The translations under genes and the position numbers were made by a program. This document shows positions 1 through 14,100 of a DNA stretch of 64,000 nt, piece by piece. Every line of letters starts with the position of its first letter. Position 1 is the stretch's first letter. A model generated the notes under the pieces. The model was not told where the DNA came from. It did no database searches and saw only the letters and a list, made by a program, of their open reading frames with translations. Source of the stretch: Membranipora membranacea (taxonomy: Eukaryota; Bryozoa; Gymnolaemata; Cheilostomatida; Membraniporidae); assembly GCA_914767715.1 (NCBI GenBank), contig OU612068.1:17920001-17984000 (forward strand), given 5' to 3'.

Positions 1-445
1 CCTGAAGAATCTTGTGGCATTTTGATCAGCAGTTACAGAGATAGCCTACAGAGGACACATATCATCATTGTTCAACTTGTGAGTTTCTTGAAATTTGGGT
101 ATGATGATGTCACAAGGTGTTTGTTCATGTCTTGATACTAAAAATAGTGACATAATAACTGACAATGATCATGTGACATCATCATAATAATAATAATCCT
201 CATTTCAAGGTCAGATCAAGTCATACCATAGATCTAGAGTCTCTGGCCTGACTTTTATTTCTGAACTAATAGGCCTAATCCGAATAAAGGCGTAATTAAT
301 TTGTGATGTCTTTGAGTATGCAGGACTTTCTTAACAAACTATGAGCCTCAATTCTTTCAGTAGGAAAACCACCTCCCTGTAAGCCAGCACTATCAACGTC
401 AACCATAAAAAAATGCAGGGACAAGTGCTGTATATAGTGACTCAC

Positions 446-1457
446 TTTCAATATGAAGCATAATCCCATCTTGATGAACTGATATGTATGAGGTGCTTGT
501 ACAGTTCAGTGTTCCGATAATAATACGCTTGGCCTCAAACTTGAGGGGATTAACAGTCTCTGGTATAAGTGCAGCGGGAGCACTGACTATAGCTGTACTT
601 GAGTCCGTGGAAGCCGCTGGTTGAGCCTCGCTTGGAGTCTCTGTTGATATTACATTATTGGAAGGTGTGACAGTAGTAGTAGCAGTATTGTTACTAGGTG
701 TAGTTGTGTTGGTTGCAGCTGTGGCGCTTCGAGAGTTACGAGTTCTCTTTCTTACAGGAGGTGAGGTAGACGATTCGTCTTCAGTAGTGGCAGGGGCCTC
801 AGCAGGAGTTGCAGTAGGTATCACAGCTTCAACAGCTGCAGGTGGTGGTGAGTTTGAGGTAGATGGGCCAGCAGCTACTGGTTCAGCCTGGAATATAAAA
901 ATTGAACAATGAAATACTCGAGGCTTAACCGGAAACCTTCGACGGTGTAGTGAAGGTGAGACTCAGACAGAGCGGACTAGTCAGACGGCTATATACAAAG
1001 GAATATCGTGACTTTTGCAAACAAAAGACAACAAAGAGGGAGTGAATTGTAAGCCTACCCACTCTAGAAGTCAGTCTTGTAGTCACAATGATACAATTTG
1101 TGGGAGTCTTTCAATTAGAAACCACCAAGTGAGCGAGCAATAGTCCTGTTAGGCTCTCGCTCCCAAAGCACAAAGTCATCGTCGGAACTAAATACATTCT
1201 GAGTGAGCGATGTGGGAACAAATTTGCCTAATTGAAGAGAAAGTGAGTGATATAATTTTCAAGCGATGTGATTGTGATAACCAGCCTGCTCTCATTCTCA
1301 TCCCTTGTGATATAGGCCTACTTACTGTCTGACTGGTGGTAGTGGGAGGAGACAAGGCTGCTGCTGCGGCAGCACTGGCAGCAGAAGCAGCTCGAGTTCT
1401 CTTTCTTGTGACTCTCTGATTAGAAGTATCCGGAGTTGAAGTGTCTTGTTGACTCAT
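446..1457 (-). CDS. Unknown low-complexity basic-motif protein, partial (continues off left edge)
   Basis: Two exons join in frame: 1457-1326 (ATG at 1457, donor GTAAGT) and 887-446 (acceptor TTCCAG, donor GTGAGT, phase 1), so further exons lie beyond the left edge. The protein is rich in Ala, Ser, Thr and Pro. It has an alanine run in exon 1 and a basic RKRTR-type motif once in each exon (TRKRTRAAS and RKRTRNSR), possible nuclear-localisation signals. After the disordered stretch, exon 2 ends in a more ordered segment beginning near PLKFEAKRIIIGTLNC, which may be the start of a folded domain. I do not recognise the family. It could instead have extra 5' exons, because the ATG exon also has a possible upstream acceptor; the ATG at 1457 is a choice, not proof. 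Confidence 0.5.
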
Positions 1458-4111
1458 GATGACAGGAAGAAGTATTGCTTTATGATCGGATGGTATAGAG
1501 CACCTGGTAACAAAGAAAGAAGCAAGCTGTTGATAGTAATCTCATAATTGTTTGAAGACATCCGTGATATCAATAAGCAGAGGGGAGTAATCGGGAAGGT
1601 ATGGGGCTGGATTTAACTCAGAAGCCTGGACAGTGAATACTGTGACTTCATATAATCAGGCTGCACCACTTCGGAAAATGATTATTTGCGAAGGTGTCAA
1701 AATTCCACGGCACTAGAAGACCCAGCAACCACTTACCTTTGTTAAGGGGCTTGTCAGGTTGCCTGGAGAGGCCAAGACTTGGTGAGAAAAACCAAAATGA
1801 GAAGGTTATATTCTGTTTTCTTACGTCTCAATCATGGCACAGGAGCAGATGTCTTGCTACAAAACAAGGCAGAATAATACAAGAGTTCATTAAATTCACC
1901 AAGACAGACATTTCCTACATTGCTGACCCTCCTATCTAGTACATACCCAGGCAATGCATGTGCTTGCCAGCTTTAGCCTGGGCAAATATAACTATAACAT
2001 AGATGGCTTAGATGTAAAAGTTACCCTGGGCCTACTAAGAATTAGGCCTGGGCCTACAATCAATTATCGGAAGGAAGCAAGTTAAACTCCCTACCAAACT
2101 AGCCAACCTAACTTTTTGTATCCTAAGATTGTGATGGTATTATTAGCTTGTTGGGTTACTTAAGCAATGTGGTGGGTAGATCTTAAGCAATGAGGAGTTG
2201 CTTAAACTGAGAATTGAAGTTGTGGCTTGGCTGTCACAGAATTAGCTGCGATTGACAAGAGAAACTTATAGTACTACCAAGGAGTAACAGGGGAACTAGT
2301 GACTGAGAGTTAAAGATTTTTCAGGTATCCATCTTAGGTCACAGGTGCAATGCAGGAAGAGCAATCCTGCTATGAGAGTGAATTTGTGTTGGCAATCAAT
2401 TCAAACAATAATAACTTATGATTTTGTCATGATGATGAGGATAAAATGGATGGACATCTATTTTCAATTAAGCCAAGGACTCGGAGTTAACTCCTTTCCT
2501 TGAATATTAAGCCAATATCTATTTCCCTTCCATTTCATTTATTTTTCAATGGCTTGAGTGTCAGCTCTTTAGAACACGCATTAACAAACAAAACTGGTGG
2601 TATTAGGATAGACTGACACTAGGTGAGTGCAGTAAGAACTAAAGTTAGTGCTGTTAATTTCATCTTCCTTCCTTCTTCACCATCATCCAAATCTTGAGTT
2701 TATTTTTTTAGTTAGGTGATCCATAGCAGATACAATGAGTTGACTAACTATAGTTTCCATCAAGCAAAAAAGAGACTTTCAAGGGTTGTACTTACAAACA
2801 CTTGTTTTCTGTTGTTATTGTGAAAGAATACGAGAAGAAGAGTAGGTGCTGATGAGTTATAGAGACAAAGGTAGATAGATTTCTGTGCAATGGCGACCAA
2901 GCCTCAAACCAAAATGGCTCCAAGACTCTTCACTCTTCAATCATCCTCCAAACAAAATAATTGAATCTCAAATGTTGAGTGCACGTGCTCTGACAGCATC
3001 CCATGCCTATTGGCCAACATATTAATAACTCCGCCTAGTTTGTGCAAATACCCAATCACAAGGCTGGGAAGTGTAAACAAACCTGTCATGGGAAGACAAT
3101 ATTTCATCAGTGCTAATAAGACTTTTGATTACTTATGGTCAGCTGCAACCAGTTCAAACATAGCTAAAAAAGAGTAATCTTTCAGGAATACTAGTCAGTG
3201 CTGAATACTGATGAGTAACATGATCTAGACTCGCATTGAATGCAGAAATATACAAGATCTTTGACAACATCCATGGCTAGCTAGAGCCTGCAACCGTTCT
3301 TGTGGGCCTACTTAGTGATAACGCTCATGACAATTGATATGGTACTATAGTTAGAGTCCCTTGCTATGTTCCTCTCCAGGTTACCCTGAGCGTAGGCAGA
3401 TGAGTGTCACACAAGTCAACTCAAATGGTTATCATATATTTATTTTGATTGCTAGTTTTACATACACGTAATGAGGAAAAATCATTCAATAGTAAAAAAT
3501 CAAGAGCAATGTGGACAATTTGACACTGAAAGATATTGTATATAATTCAATAAGATCATCACATCATTAACGTTATAAGCGAACCTACATGTTTTATGTA
3601 GAGCTAAATCAAATAAAAAATTAAACTGAAAAACGTGGACATAAATCACATTTGAAACCATTAATCGGTTTCAGTACTGAGCTCAAATTAATTGACTATT
3701 GTAGTCCATTAAAGTACAGTAACTCAATACATATCTATGTATATGTTGAATAAGGAAAAAAAAAAGACATTGCAACAGTTATAGTGGAGTAAATGATGTA
3801 TATGTACAATATGACCAGCTGCCAGGCACTTTTTATAAACAAGTAAATCCTTGTCACACTTAACGCTGAACTAGAACAGAAACTGCCCGCTGAACTGTCT
3901 ATCTCAAAACTTATATAACATATGCTACTTGTAATAATATGGGAGTAAATATGAACACTACAAATAATAATGTACACACACAGGGATAAAAGTGATGCAT
4001 TTTGGGAAATACCACAAACTAGGTCGACAAGCTCCCTGATTCTGACCTTTCCAACTAGTCAAGGTATTATGATAGTTATGCGTTGTCCGCAATATCATAT
4101 TCTGTCAGAGT
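1458..4111. other. Intergenic region, no gene seen
   Basis: This lies between the left-edge gene and the end of zinc-finger gene A. It is AT-rich, with only short chance reading frames and no open frame that joins through splice sites. It should contain the 3' untranslated region of gene A (after 4112) and the promoter of the left-edge gene. Confidence 0.5.
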
Positions 4112-7100
4112 TTAGGAGGTGGCAATCACAATCTGTTCGGCTGCCAAGAGTCCTTCTGCGGCATCAGCAAGCTGTCAAAAGGAAGAAAAGATTAAGAGGT
4201 GCAGGGTACAGGATCATTTGAGTGTTGCAGGGTTGGCGAACCACAAATGACGTAATTGTGATGATTGTCCAGTCAATTATTGAACTTCAGAAGATGTAAT
4301 AGGAAATGTTCAAAGAAATGGGTCTTAGATTGTTCATAACTTAACATAAGCTACTTATCAGTTAGCAAGGAGTCTCTCAATATAGGCACATTTGGCAAAA
4401 GTATGAGAAATCACTGTTTCGTATAAACTACGCAAGATGTAAAAGGCGCAAAGACTTCTGCACACACATCACATTATTGAGTAGTACTTACAGCTTGTAT
4501 ATCAGTATACTCCATGCCCTGATCATTGAACACAGTATAAGTTCTGTGACCTTGTCCGCTGACCGGTACATGTACCTCCATACCTCTGTGATGTACCTGG
4601 TGTGCTGTAGGAGGCATACCCTGCTGCTGGTGATGTACCTGCATAGGCTGCTGATGTATCACTGTCGCCTGTAACCATTAGATAGATAGGATGTGTTTGT
4701 GAACCAATGAGATGGCTTGTATGACCCCAGGTGAAGAACCCAAATACAAATATCTCACAATGCAATGATTCAAAAATGAAAACAGCTGCTTTCAAGCTGA
4801 AAGAAAATGCACTTTTGCTGGTCAGAACCATAAGTTTATGGGCTTAGCCATGCATTAGTGGTTACTATGCTATTTGATGCAGAATCTCCACTATGTACAA
4901 CTCATTCAGATGAGACCATGATGACCTGTTGAGCTCTCCCTCTGCTGTGAAACTAATTCCTCAAGGCAGTAACAGCTACATGATGGTGAAAATATCATGT
5001 ATTCTGTATGAGAATATGCCAAGCAATAAGAACAAGCGAGTGAAAATATCAGTCTGTATCATACAATGCAAGTCAGGCAACAGTACAACGAAAGAGTGAG
5101 AGATCGCAGTTTATTACCTGTTGAGGATGTTGAGGTTGCTGGGCGACGACTATCTGTTGGGGATGAGTGGGCTGTTGTTGTATAGTCTGCTGGGGTTGAG
5201 CTGTAGCGGCTGATGAGTTACCAGCTGCTGATTCATTACCCGACCCACTGTGTCTCGGTCCATTTATGTGTCTGTGTAATGGAGTAAGACAAGTGTATCA
5301 AAACAATTGATGATGCATACGACAAGGTCTAACACATGAACTGACTTCAATAAATTTTGGTTTCACCTTCTACTTATTGAAATGTATGATTGCAAAGTAA
5401 GCCTAACTAACTAACAACTAACATAAGCATATGGTACAAGCAAGGAGTTAGAGACTCTTGGTGCAAGTCAACCTCATGAAATACTCAATCATGGATACCT
5501 TTAAATGTGCAGGTAGGATTGACCCGACTTACCTGATTAGTTTCTTAGCATCTGTAGGGCTCATACCATGTTTATTCTTGTAGTGGGATTTAATCTGAGT
5601 ACTCTGTATACAGGTAAAACCACAGAACTGACACGAGTAAGGTTTGCTATCCCTGTGTCGCCACATGTGACGCCTCAGTGTAGAATAATCAGAGAACGCT
5701 GTGTTACATACTCCACACCTGAGAATATCAGAAAGTATGATTGAACAGGATAAATTATATGTTCTTTCTTGCCCTAGACCTTGATTTATCACCAGAAAAC
5801 CTCCACCAACTCAGAGGACTATATTGCCTAATAATTAGCATATATGTCCAATCTTGCTGTTATTTACTTAAGGAGGTTTGGATCAAAACTTCCAACAAAC
5901 TGTTTACTTGTAACTGGAACAATTATAATTAGGAGTTACCCACTCTCTGACAAATTAGTTCAGAGAATAGACAACTCCAAACTAAAAAGATTATTCTACT
6001 GCTCGAAGGGCTATTCAGCTAAAACCTAGCCATCATAAGATTATGCTACTACCCCCTTTTGCAAGGCATTTAGTGTCATATCGTAAACCATAATTGATAT
6101 AAAGCAATAGAAAAATTTTAATCTCACAAACACCAATCTTAGTTGTGTTTCACTCACTTGTGACGTTTGACGCCTTGATGTACGACTTCAGTGTGGGTTC
6201 TCAGTCTATACTGATCGTTAGTCTGATACGGACACAGCTTACATGTCATCAGTGGCTTATGCTGCTTATTAATCAGCTTCTGCTCCTTCTTACGCTGACT
6301 CTGAGCCGTTATCTTAGCTCTGTAAGTAATCAAATCAGAGTAAAATACTGCATACTGCACTCTTCAACAATATTTATTCTTCTTTACTGATAGAAATGAG
6401 TGGGTGGGTTGTTGGATTAGGTTGTGAGGATGAAGCCTGGAAACTCGAGCTACAGTTTCATGCAACACAGCGGTATCGTTAAGCCTATGATTTCAGTTTG
6501 TGTTCCCAAGTATATTCTCGAAAATCAAGTTTTAGTCAAACCTCAAAAATATGAACCGGTCATCTTTACAACACATAGAAGAAGGCTTGGTACTTACTTC
6601 TCCTCTGCAGTTCCTATACCGTGGCGTATAACAAGATGGTACTTGAGATAGCTGGCATGTTTGAACGTCTTCTGACAATGCTCACATGTAACGCTGTCCC
6701 CATTCTCACTGTTAGCTTCTTCAATACCGTGCTCTGATTTCATGTGGATTTTCAAGTTATGGGGGAACATACAAGCAACTCCTGCAAGTGAAAGCAAATA
6801 ATAATGTAGAGAATCCATTTTTGAACCATGATGTCTGATGAATTGTCACTTCATCCTCATACCAGAAATACAGGCTACGGTATTGACAATGGACTTTTTG
6901 AATTGAATTCATGAGACACCTGTCAAGAATAATTAATGGCAAAAAAAGGATGAATTTTTTTTTGATGATTCAAAAATTTAGAACCTATATTTAAAACAGG
7001 GAGTCCATCCAGTAAGTGGGAACCACGAGTATATCACCTTGTCCACCACAACTCACGTAAAGGCTTGCAATAACATTCAAAGTAACCTAACTTACCACAG

Positions 7101-9167
7101 TATTTGCAGATATGTTTGGGGCTCACGTTGCCAGGATGCATGGTGACAATATGTCGGTACAACATCTTCCATGGTCGAACCTCTGGAGCTTCTCGAGCAC
7201 AGAAACAGCATCTCATAGCTTTACTGTCGGCCAAGTGACAACGCTGGTGAATACTCTGATCTATCTGTGTCTCAAACGACCTACATAAGAAAAAAAAACA
7301 ATCTTGATAATTTACTGGTATGCTTTACAGTATCATTATTAAATGGTATGTTATATATTATATTATTATTATAACTAACGTATACTTTACTGTACGCTTT
7401 TCAAGATAATTTTTGTTCTTACAATAATAAAGTTTGGAAATTCAAAACATGGTAGGTAGCAACATGCATTATTTATAAATGATCTTATGGTCTATTGGGC
7501 GTAAGATAATGTTTATGCTATGTTTTTTTTTTCTAAAAAGAACTTCTACTTACAAGTTACAGTAGCCACAGGGATAAGGCATAGGTTTGACCAATCGAGT
7601 TTTAGCCCTGCCTGGTCCATACTTCTCACTGGATACAGCTTCCAATTCATCTACATCAAGTCCCTTCAGCTCTTCTGTTAGGTGAATTCAAAATGGTTGA
7701 GATTATAACAATGACAGCCATCAGCACAAAATCACACATTAGTACCTTATTTCATAGAGAAGTAGAAGAAAGTGACATAAGCCATATTGTGATAAATGAG
7801 AAGCGATTATTTGGATGTCCACTAATTCGCTTTGAATTCCTACAATTTCTGCCTTATTTGTTAGAATGACACAAATGCCATAATACCAATATAGTTTCGC
7901 TCTGATTAAAAAATCAAATAAAAGTATACGTGACATTCCTCGATATAACCTGGTATCGAATAGGCACGGCTACCATACCATCAATAAGTACATTGACACC
8001 AGCATATCCATTTGCTGAGCCTAGCCTAAATATTTTGCCAACTAATATATCGCCAGCCTATATATCACAATTTTGTAAAACTGATTAATTTAATAACAAT
8101 TAATAGAAACAGCATATAGTTTGTGAAACTGAATGCACCACAAACCTTGTCGTTGTGCTCTCACAGCAGGTGCTAGTTTCTTTGGATGACATGCTGCCAC
8201 ATGGTTTGACACGCTCTTATATTGTTTGCTCTTGAAGTCACAGTACTTGCAGGTGAAGAACAGCGCAGGTTCTACATGTCGAGGAAAGATGTGCAACTCT
8301 GAGTCGGGAATCATCACCTGTACAATAAGTCAGACAGAGAAGATAAAAGAATGATACATGGGGTAGCACAATAGGTCAAGATTGAAAGTACATGTATTCA
8401 TTGTTGTGAAATTTGTTTTTTTTATCTTTTAGGAGAGACATAACAGAAAAGGCACCGAACATTTCTGCAACTTACATTGAAGTTGAGCTCCACCTTGTTA
8501 GCCTGAATCTCCCCTGTTGTTTCTCCATCTTCAAGTTCCTCTGAATCATCCAGCGATCTTGCAATACTTGTGTTGATTGATACTACAAAAGTTTAGAAAT
8601 AATCCAGAAATTAGATTCGTATAATAATTTAATATATAATGACATAAAAGGCAATTTATAGAATTGTGGTTCATAGAGTATGTTTGTTACCATAGGGGAT
8701 GGGCTTTCCAAATATTCAGATTTCAAACTTTAACTACCAAGCGACCCACATTTGAATAGATGTCATCGCCTACCTGGTTTGGATGATGATATCTGCATTG
8801 GTGGTTCATCAGCTTGAGAGGTCACATGAGAGGTCAACATGTGAGACTTGAGCTTGTCCATACTAGCAACTATGATTCCACAATGGCCACATTTGTATCT
8901 ACCAGGTTTATCTGCCGCAGGAATGGAAACAGTCGATGCTTTTGGTTGAGTTTCGACTGAACTGGTTGATGGATCCAGCGGTGCGGAGATGATTGTGGGT
9001 ACTGGGGTTTGAACCTGCGGAACAGCTACCTCACCAGGATCTGACATAGGATCTTCGGGCTGTGTTGGCATGTGTGCAGTGAGCATATGTGTTTTCAAAC
9101 TTTCCAACGAGTCATTGGTCATACCACAATGACCACACTTGTATATCTTGTCAGGTGCAGCAGCCAT
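4112..9167 (-). CDS. C2H2 zinc-finger protein, gene A (ten fingers, 11 coding exons)
   Basis: Exons on the minus strand: 9167-8774, 8582-8476, 8317-8146, 7674-7554, 7280-7096, 6781-6598, 6319-6158, 5718-5533, 5271-5118, 4668-4492, 4171-4112. All join with GT-AG sites and consistent phase to give 633 aa. The start is the ATG at 9167, just after an acceptor (CTAATTGCAG) at about 9177, so a noncoding exon lies upstream; the ATG at 9194 is intronic. Ten C2H2 fingers are visible. Two near-identical ones open the protein (CGHCGM.. and CGHCGI..), then CKYCDFKS, CGYCNLSF (split by an intron), CCFCAREA, CKYCGVAC, CEHCQKTF, CKLCPYQT, CGVCNTAF and CQFCGFTC. A Gln/His-rich tail follows, ending in AAEGLLAAEQIV. 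This is probably a nuclear DNA-binding regulator with unknown target. It is paralogous to gene B, which lies head to head. Confidence 0.9.
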
Positions 9168-9176
9168 TTTTATCCT

Positions 9177-11176
9177 GCAATTAGAATCTGTCAAGTTTGA
9201 AATACCATTGTATCAATGAACTAAACCTAGTTCATTGATTGTATCTTTCACATCACTATGGTTGTTTTAACTGGCATCAAAAATGTTGAGCCCTAGTTGC
9301 TAGAGTTCTATCAAATAATGTCAATTCCTTCTCGGATTGTCCATCACTGTGAATATGGACTAGACTTAAGCATAGTTGGGTATCCTTTACATATATCCTA
9401 CCATCACTGATTGATCAAACTAATCATACCTATATATATATAATACCTTCTGAGTGAGCGATGAGGAAACCAGCTGACCAAACTGAAAGGCCAAACTCAC
9501 ATCAATTTCAGCAAAGTGATAAAAAGGATTTGGCTGTCATCATCGTTCATTGAAGGTCACCCCAGACCAGAGGGAGTCGATAATCATACATACCCGCAAG
9601 GCTATGCAGCCTCTCTAATAATGCTACCTATCCTCCTATACACACACATATATATATAAGACCTTAAGTTGTTTCCTATGTATGTTTACTGTATTTGAAT
9701 TTTACCCATTCTTTTGTCAAGTTCTTGGTTCCCACTTAAAGAGTTATTATATATAATTTCTTTTTCAATCAAAAACAAAACATACATGCAAGTTAGTATA
9801 CATTGTTGTTGTAGTAAATAAAAATGGCAGCCATCTTGGAACTAACCTAGATTTGAGCAAATTACTTAAACAGCATGTGAATGAGGGTACTGGATGCAGT
9901 TATTCAAGAGAAACATTTCAAAATACAATAGAAAATAAGTGTCAGTTCATCTACAATTTATTTCATGATGGGAGACCCATTTCCATGGCACTTTTCATGG
10001 GTGGAAAAAGCCCGCCCCAAATTCCGCTTTGTTTTCAGCTGTAATCAGCTCAGTCTACAAAATGTGATTGATTTTCAAAACCTAATCTTCAATTATTGAA
10101 GCTTACACAGCTGCCATCCTACTAATTTTTTTTGCAGGATTATGGCACTTACCTCAAGTTTCAGCCTCTACCTTGTGAATGAATGTGTTCAATTCCTCAC
10201 TTTAGAATATGTCAGAAAACAAAAATATTGTCTGGATATTTTAAAACCTCGGCTCCTTCACCATTTTTGCGGAATTTCTACTCTCTTATACAAATGTGTT
10301 TTGTTTATAGTGGGAATTGCAGTATATTTTGATCTTTTATTTTCTACTTAAATTAATTTTTCAGATATTTTGTCTTCTTATTTATTATCTCACCATATTT
10401 TCTAAGCTTTAATACACCATTTAAAATAAAATGGTTTTTGTTTCCAGACCATAAATTGGGTATCAACCAATCAGAGTCAATAGATCCACATTTTCTGAAG
10501 AAGGAGACCCAGCTAACCTTTCTAGAATGAAAGGCTAAGATTGTAGAGTTGGAACCAAAAGCCAAGAGAATTTGGGCTCATGTGACCCCCAAACCTTACA
10601 TTAGCAGCTGAATTTGAAGTTGAAAGAGTGGGTTGATCCAGAGACAAACTAAAACAACTAAGTAATCCACTAGATACTTCTACCTTTCAGTGGAGAAGAG
10701 GAACCCTGTGCTATCATCATTCAGTCTTCTTGTGTTACATACAGTGGTTTAGGTCAGTACAACATACACAAGCCCTATCTATATGGCAATCAATGGAATA
10801 AATTTGAATATCCAGCAATCAACAATGCCCTGGCCCGTATCTCTCTGGTAGTGGATGATGCCACTCATTTGAAAACTTAATAAAGCTGTTGTTTATTGCA
10901 GGTTTGATTGACTTGAGCAGGTTCTGTGTTACAGTCCTTCCTCGCTAGAAGTGATAATAGTGAGGTCTGTGCCCTTTTCTATAATAAGCAAATAAGTTCT
11001 GCTCAAGAATTATAAATGTAGTATAAGCCTTCAGTCTTTGTGCACAGATATGTTCATTGCAAGGACGTAACGATATAACTTGAACATGGGTTTGAGCCAA
11101 AGAGTTTTTGCCAGATCCGTCTCATTATGGGTATTGATTCCAATGTTTAGTCTCCGCGTGTTTTGATTGCTTCCAG
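9177..11176. promoter_or_regulatory. Shared 2-kb head-to-head interval between zinc-finger genes A and B
   Basis: Both first coding exons are entered through splice acceptors (about 9177 for A, about 11176 for B). The noncoding first exons and both promoters must therefore lie in this interval. A minus-strand stretch near 9825-9850 (CCAAGATGGCTGCC) resembles the start context of both genes and may belong to an untranslated first exon of gene A. No other coding potential was seen. Bidirectional promoter use is an inference from the geometry. Confidence 0.45.
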
Positions 11177-11191
11177 AACTAAACCTAGAAG

Positions 11192-14100
11192 ATGGAAGAG
11201 GGCGATATGGCAGTGAATCGACTGTATCGGTGTGGTTTATGTGGTATGATGTCAGACGACCTTGACGCTTTACGGAATCACCTGATATCTGTACATGTGA
11301 GTGGTGCTACCGGTGATGGAGCAGATCAAGTTGACTTCACTGTCCAACAGGAAGAGCCTTCAGATGGCACCGCTGTAGTTACAGAAAATCAACTCATTGA
11401 AGACCAAACAAGTAAGCGTACATATCTCTGCCTGACTACTTATGATAGACAGTAATACAGATGAGTAAGGTTATGACTCAAGCCTGTACATTGGCACTCT
11501 GCGTATGTGCGGACTGTTGAGACATACGTTCATCTCTGCAGCATAGGGTCTAAATTAGTACATTTAAACTGAGTGCCTAAATTGGGAAGAATATGGAAAC
11601 CCGTACTTTGGAAATATTTGGGCCTTAATGGAATACTGGCTATGCCATCTCATAACCTTGAACTCTTGGTGTTTCCTCTCTCGATGGAAGGCAGCGCCAC
11701 CATCGCTGTGCTGCAGAGATAGACCATGTCACAAGGCTATCCTGTAGGCTGAATGATACGGTTGTGATATGTTGTAGTCAGTAACTGATTAAATATCACC
11801 TAACAATGTGAGAGAGGTGGTGACCATATATTCAGCACGCTTGTATATTGATAGCTTTATCAGGAAATAACACAACATTTTAGACAATACTTTTCTTTTT
11901 TGATATTAGTATAGCGTATGTGAAAACATGGCCCTAGGCCCCATTAAGTAACTTCCAAGTTACTACACTCTCTGTAAATTGCAGATGTTACAATGCAAGA
12001 TGCGGAAATGATGGAGTATGAACATCACACAGAGCATACCCAGGATCAGGTCAGCCATTCTGTAGAGCATGTGGCTAGTCAAGAGCTGCAGCAGCTACCC
12101 TTCATAGATGATCATGATGTCAATCTTAGGTTCAAGGTAAACAGAATCGATACCATGTAACTTGTGTTTGATCGTCCTTGCGTTTTATAACATGTCTTAG
12201 ATACGGTAGGTGCTTTATTGGTAAACACTTCTCTGATGATTTCTTAATCAAGCTATTCAGGAAAACATCATTACCTGTTACCATCAACTACAAATGCATT
12301 TTTCAATTTTGGGTCTTGGATTTGGTTAAAGAGGTATGTAACATATACATAGGCAAATTGTGCATGAACATAGGTCTGAAAAAATAATCAGATTCTTTTT
12401 TTCTCTTGTAGGTGAAAATTCCTCATAATTCGATGCAGCTGTTCCCAAAACATATAAAACCTGTCCTGTCATTTACCTGTACATACTGCGACTTCAAACA
12501 TCACAGTTTCAAGGTAAGCTTATGTGATGACTTATATAATCCTACCAAGTTATAGATTGAATATTACAAATCATAATATAGATATGGATACATATATATA
12601 TCTTCCTGTCCTGATAGGTTTACCACCATATCCCAGAACAAGCTTAAATTTCTCTACATTAAACTTTGAAAGCCATTTTACAACTAAAATGTGCAGCCGA
12701 TACAGTTTAGATCAAGGCGCTTTCCTGAATAATCCTTCAAAAAAACTTCAAAAATCAGATCACAACTTATGCTAAAACCAGGAAGGCGATATATCACGTT
12801 AAAAGGAAAGTTATGTATTTTATTTTCTGATGTGAACATTATATATCTAATGCATTCTGTTGTATATTGGCAGTTGTGTTCTGTTTTTGTAGGAAGTATC
12901 ATTACATATATTTGATAAACATCCGAAGAAATTAAATTGCAAACAGAGAAATCAAGAATATCTACAAACTGCAGCGCAAGGTGCGTACAGTGTCTTGATA
13001 TGGGAAATAAGTCAGTATTTCCTGAGCAAATGTAGCAGTATGTATAGTGCATTCAAATCCTAAATCCTTGGGGACCAGAGTCTGTCTTAATTGAGCAAAG
13101 TCAAAATTAAGTAGTACGCTCTGTATTTGGAAGGAACAGTTTTAATGCTATAAATTGAGGTGCAGAATAAACTCTAATGCGGAAAAATTGTGATAGATAT
13201 AAGTGCTAATGATTATTGTAGTAGCGCTAAAATGGGATGCATGGTTCCTCGTGTCTGAAAATTATTTTAGTTTGCATATTTTTTCATGTGTTTCAGAGTT
13301 ATCTCCTTTTTATAGATGTATCTGTGGTAGATAATTCTGCATATTTAACTTCGAAAAAGATGAAACGCAGTAAAAAACTCATGTCAACAAGAGCTGAAGA
13401 AACAGGGACGACTGAGCAGCAGGAAAACTGTCTTGTTGTCGCTACTTCTGCACCTCCTAGAGTGAGAAGAGAGTTTAGCTGTCTCAAATGCCACATGTAA
13501 GCTTGTAACTTTCTTCCATTGTGGGCCACCGAGTCAAGTGCCTAAAGATGCTCGGAGTAATCAATACCTTGCTATCAAGTCACCACACTTATAAGTTACT
13601 ACCTAAAAAATTACCTCGCACAAATACTCTGGTGTCCTTATTTAATGTACATATTTACAGGTCACCCTGTGTAGAAAAAAGGTAAACAAGACTTTAATAT
13701 AAGCAGCGACCACATGTATCATTATAAAAGTCACTTTCATTTGCTTAGTATGGTGTGAGGTGCAGGCATAAAGGAGATAGTAATTCTGAGTAGCTCTGAT
13801 AAAGTATGAAATTGTAACAGATTTATATATCACATAAACCTGGTTCATCTCTCTACCACTCACTCGATTCTTCGGTTCTACATAGTTTTTCTTCTTTTTC
13901 TTAGGAAAACAGACAATGACAGACTGTTGGAGATACACAAGCAATGTCATGTCGAGGGTCATGATAATCTAGTTTGTTGTTTCTGTGGTAAAGAAGCTCC
14001 AAAAGTGAAATCATGGTACGGACTGTATATACACATGGTGAATAAACATCCCGAAGTTGTCCCAGCGCCATTACAATGTGCTGTTTGCAGTAAGTTCTAT

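Noticed and set aside
658-912. Plus-strand Val/Ala-rich frame
   Set aside because: It is the antisense shadow of the minus-strand Thr/Ala-rich exon at 446-887.
9168-9194. Upstream in-frame ATG of zinc-finger gene A
   Set aside because: A splice acceptor at about 9177 separates it from the coding exon, so it is intronic.
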